A program made the position numbers and the translations under genes. A DNA stretch of 64,000 nucleotides. It comes from Loigolactobacillus jiayinensis. GTDB taxonomy: Bacteria; Bacillota; Bacilli; Lactobacillales; Lactobacillaceae. The stretch covers positions 32,477 to 96,476 of the forward strand of contig NZ_RHOF01000004.1 in the NCBI RefSeq assembly GCF_003946445.1, given 5' to 3'. Positions 62,329 through 64,000 of the stretch are shown here, piece after piece; within the stretch, counting starts at the first letter, position 1, and every line of letters begins with the position of its first letter. The notes beneath the pieces were generated by a model. The model made no database searches. It worked only from the letters and a program-made list of their open reading frames with translations, and was not told the DNA's origin.

Positions 62329-63210
62329 ATGCAAACATGGCAATATCACTGTACCGTCAACGCGGCGCAAGCAGGACATTTACTAAAACAATATTTACGG
62401 GTCGATTTACTGGTGCCTAAAACCATCTATCACCAGTTACGAATCCAGCGCGCGGTGACGATCAACGGTCAATATCAATCCGTGCATACCGCGGTGGCCA
62501 CCGGCGATGACGTGGCGCTAACTTTTTGCAGTAGTGATTTTAGCACCCCACTGCCTCATTATGTCGGCGGTGATGCACGCCAAGTCCATGTTCTATATGA
62601 AAATGACGATTTATTGATCGTCAATAAACCAATCGGCGTCAAAACACACCCCAATCGGCCCGACGAACACGATAGCCTAATGAACCACGTCACTGCTTAT
62701 TTAGGCACACCAGCGTACGTCGTGCATCGACTTGATCGCGATACTAGCGGTGCCATCGTGGTTGCCAAAAATCCAGTGGTGCTGCCAATTTTGAATCGCT
62801 TGATCAGTAGCAAGCGCATCACGCGTCAATACCGTGCTTGGGTGCATGGTCATTTACCAGCTAGTGGTACGATCAGTCTACCAATTGGCCGTGACCCGCT
62901 GGATAAGCGTAAGCGCCAAGTCGATGGGCCTAACGCACTAGCTGCCACTACCCATTATCGCGTTTTACAAGAAACTGCCGATAAATCGTTACTGGCCATT
63001 CAGTTGGAAACAGGCCGCACTCACCAAATCCGCGTCCATTTTAGCTACCTTGGTCATCCCTTAGTTGGCGATGTTTTATATGATCCGCAGGCCGCCGCTT
63101 ATCCACGTCTATTTTTACATTCAGCCAAAATGCGGCTACTGCTGCCATTTAGTTTTACGCCAGTTGAAGTGACTGCACCAGTACCCGCCAGCTTCTTTGA
63201 CGTTGACTAA
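62329..63210 (+). CDS. RluA-family pseudouridine synthase
   Basis: 293 residues. An N-terminal S4-like part, then the catalytic motif HRLDRDTSGAIVVAKN (about 133-148, Asp nucleophile), ETGRTHQIRVHFSYLGHPLVGD near 225-246. It converts uridines in rRNA or tRNA to pseudouridine; the site is unknown. ATG 62329 after AGAGGG. Own promoter and terminator. Confidence 0.94.
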   Translation: MQTWQYHCTVNAAQAGHLLKQYLRVDLLVPKTIYHQLRIQRAVTINGQYQSVHTAVATGDDVALTFCSSDFSTPLPHYVGGDARQVHVLYENDDLLIVNKPIGVKTHPNRPDEHDSLMNHVTAYLGTPAYVVHRLDRDTSGAIVVAKNPVVLPILNRLISSKRITRQYRAWVHGHLPASGTISLPIGRDPLDKRKRQVDGPNALAATTHYRVLQETADKSLLAIQLETGRTHQIRVHFSYLGHPLVGDVLYDPQAAAYPRLFLHSAKMRLLLPFSFTPVEVTAPVPASFFDVD

Positions 63211-63229
63211 GCTATCGTCATTGCCTTAA

Positions 63230-63260
63230 GCGACCACCGTTATTAGTTGGTCGCTTTTTT
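63230..63260 (+). terminator. Terminator of the rluA-type gene
   Basis: GCGACCA and TGGTCGC (7 bp plus) with an 11-base loop and TTTTTT. Confidence 0.88.
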
Positions 63261-63262
63261 GA

Positions 63263-63296
63263 CCAAAAAAATAAAGCTACCTCAGTGAGCAGCTTT
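63263..63296 (-). terminator. Terminator of argR
   Basis: On the reverse strand AAAGCTGC pairs with GGTAGCTTT-type sequence and is followed by ATTTTTTT. Confidence 0.75.
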
Positions 63297-63310
63297 GCTA
63301 ATTTTATATT

Positions 63311-63778
63311 CTATTCCACAATCATTCGTTGCGTAAAGTAGTCATTAATGTATTCCGCACTGGCACGATCTGGGCTAATGATCAAAATCGTATCGTGACC
63401 AGCTAACGTTCCTGTCACTTGCGGAAATGCGAGGTCATCAAGAATCGCCGCTAACGAGTTACCATTGCCGGGGGCTGTATGAATAACATTGACAAATTCC
63501 ACTCGCTTAACCGCCGCGACGACTTCAGCGATCGATTCGTCCAACCGCTCAGCCTCCGTTTTTTCACCATTATGATAAATCGTATAGCGTAGCGTACCGT
63601 CTGCATCGCGTTCCTTGACTACTTGCATTTCACGGATATCGCGGGAAATTGTTGCCTGAGTCGCCGGAATACCTTCCGCTTCTAGCGCAGCTAATAAAGC
63701 CTCTTGCGTGGCAATTGTGTGCTGCTTAATGATTTCTTCAATTTTTGCTTGCCGATCTACCTTTTTCAAAATAGTCAC
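63311..63778 (-). CDS. argR: Arginine repressor-type regulator
   Basis: 155 residues. A winged-helix DNA-binding half (KIEEIIKQHTIATQEALLAALEAEGIPATQATISRDIREM, in part) with the conserved SRD of ArgR/AhrC, and a C-terminal hexamerisation/arginine-binding domain with TAPGNGNSLAAILDDL and GTLAGHDTILIISPDR (Asp pair for arginine). Lactobacilli often carry two ArgR-type proteins, so it may act in a pair. Upstream lies the 96-bp tandem repeat. Confidence 0.93.
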   Translation of the reverse strand: MTILKKVDRQAKIEEIIKQHTIATQEALLAALEAEGIPATQATISRDIREMQVVKERDADGTLRYTIYHNGEKTEAERLDESIAEVVAAVKRVEFVNVIHTAPGNGNSLAAILDDLAFPQVTGTLAGHDTILIISPDRASAEYINDYFTQRMIVE

Positions 63779-63780
63779 CT

Positions 63781-64000
63781 CTACTTCACAGTAATGAATG
63801 ATTTTGGATCAAAATCTCCGATGTTTCGGACGATGTCCATTCTTGTGGCAAAAATCGTGCCGCAAGAAACATGGCGCTACTTCACAGTAATGAATGATTT
63901 TGGGCCAAAATCTTCGATGTTTCGGACGATGTCCATTCTTGTGGCAAAAACCGTGCCGCAAGAAACATGGCGCTACTTCACAGTAATGAATGATTTTGGA
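63781..64000. repeat. 96-bp tandem direct repeat (continues past window)
   Basis: CTACTTCACAGTAATGAATG begins at 63781, 63877 and 63973, a period of exactly 96 bases. The two complete units differ at only a few sites. Each can form CTTGTGGCA / TGCCGCAAG and GATTTTGG.. / ..CAAAATC hairpins. The period is a multiple of three and long open frames run on both strands. Confidence 0.92.

Overview
The window is an ordinary-looking stretch of chromosome from a low-to-mid GC Firmicute of the lactic acid bacteria, most likely family Lactobacillaceae. Supporting signs are a mevalonate-pathway HMG-CoA synthase, a Thr T-box before thrS, the yqeG-yqeH-yhbY-nadD-yqeK-rsfS-yqeM cluster, the dnaB-dnaI-thrS order, soluble SftA next to murC, and the hit / YtxH / prsA / ecsAB group. 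No species is assigned. I see no rRNA, tRNA, CRISPR array, phage genes or transposase genes.

Layout. 1-9.7 kb: partial HxlR regulator, UspA, HD hydrolase, TrmH-type methylase, acylphosphatase, YidC, an ArlRS/CsrRS-like two-component pair, 6-phosphogluconate dehydrogenase and a Fic protein. 9.8-16.9 kb: YceD-L32, a TauE exporter, and an amino-sugar operon (mannose-type PTS IIC-IID-IIB, MurR/RpiR regulator, MurQ etherase) with a clear promoter and cre box, then a stand-alone cytochrome b5 domain. 17-24.8 kb: HMG-CoA synthase, TmcAL, and the ribosome-assembly/NAD cluster. 24.9-38.8 kb: a quinone-oxidoreductase-like protein, infC-rpmI-rplT, T-box-thrS, dnaB-dnaI, nrdR, polA-mutM-coaE, and a 1-kb repeat island before a BI-1 protein. 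38.8-52.1 kb: MaoC-like protein, murC-sftA, ytpR, UspA, trmB, ytmP, ecsAB, hit, YtxH-like protein, prsA and azlCD. 52.1-64 kb: a large repeat, a membrane protein, yhaM-yhaN-yhaO, a YlbF-family protein, a class A PBP, an RluA synthase, argR, and a tandem repeat running off the end.

The coding content is conventional housekeeping. The unusual content is between genes. At least three families of dispersed, strongly structured repeats occupy intergenic gaps. The clearest is a 122-bp element: three full copies align without a gap, yet their paired arms have different sequences and remain perfectly complementary. A second element of about 540 bp has inverted ends and an 18-19 bp hairpin with two compensated base-pair changes. 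A third, about 160 bp, is nested inside one copy of the second between 5-bp direct repeats. Other points of note are a probable AUA start codon for IF-3, a 228-nt structured spacer between infC and rpmI, the mannose-type PTS operon without a IIA gene, and a 96-bp tandem repeat open on both strands upstream of argR.
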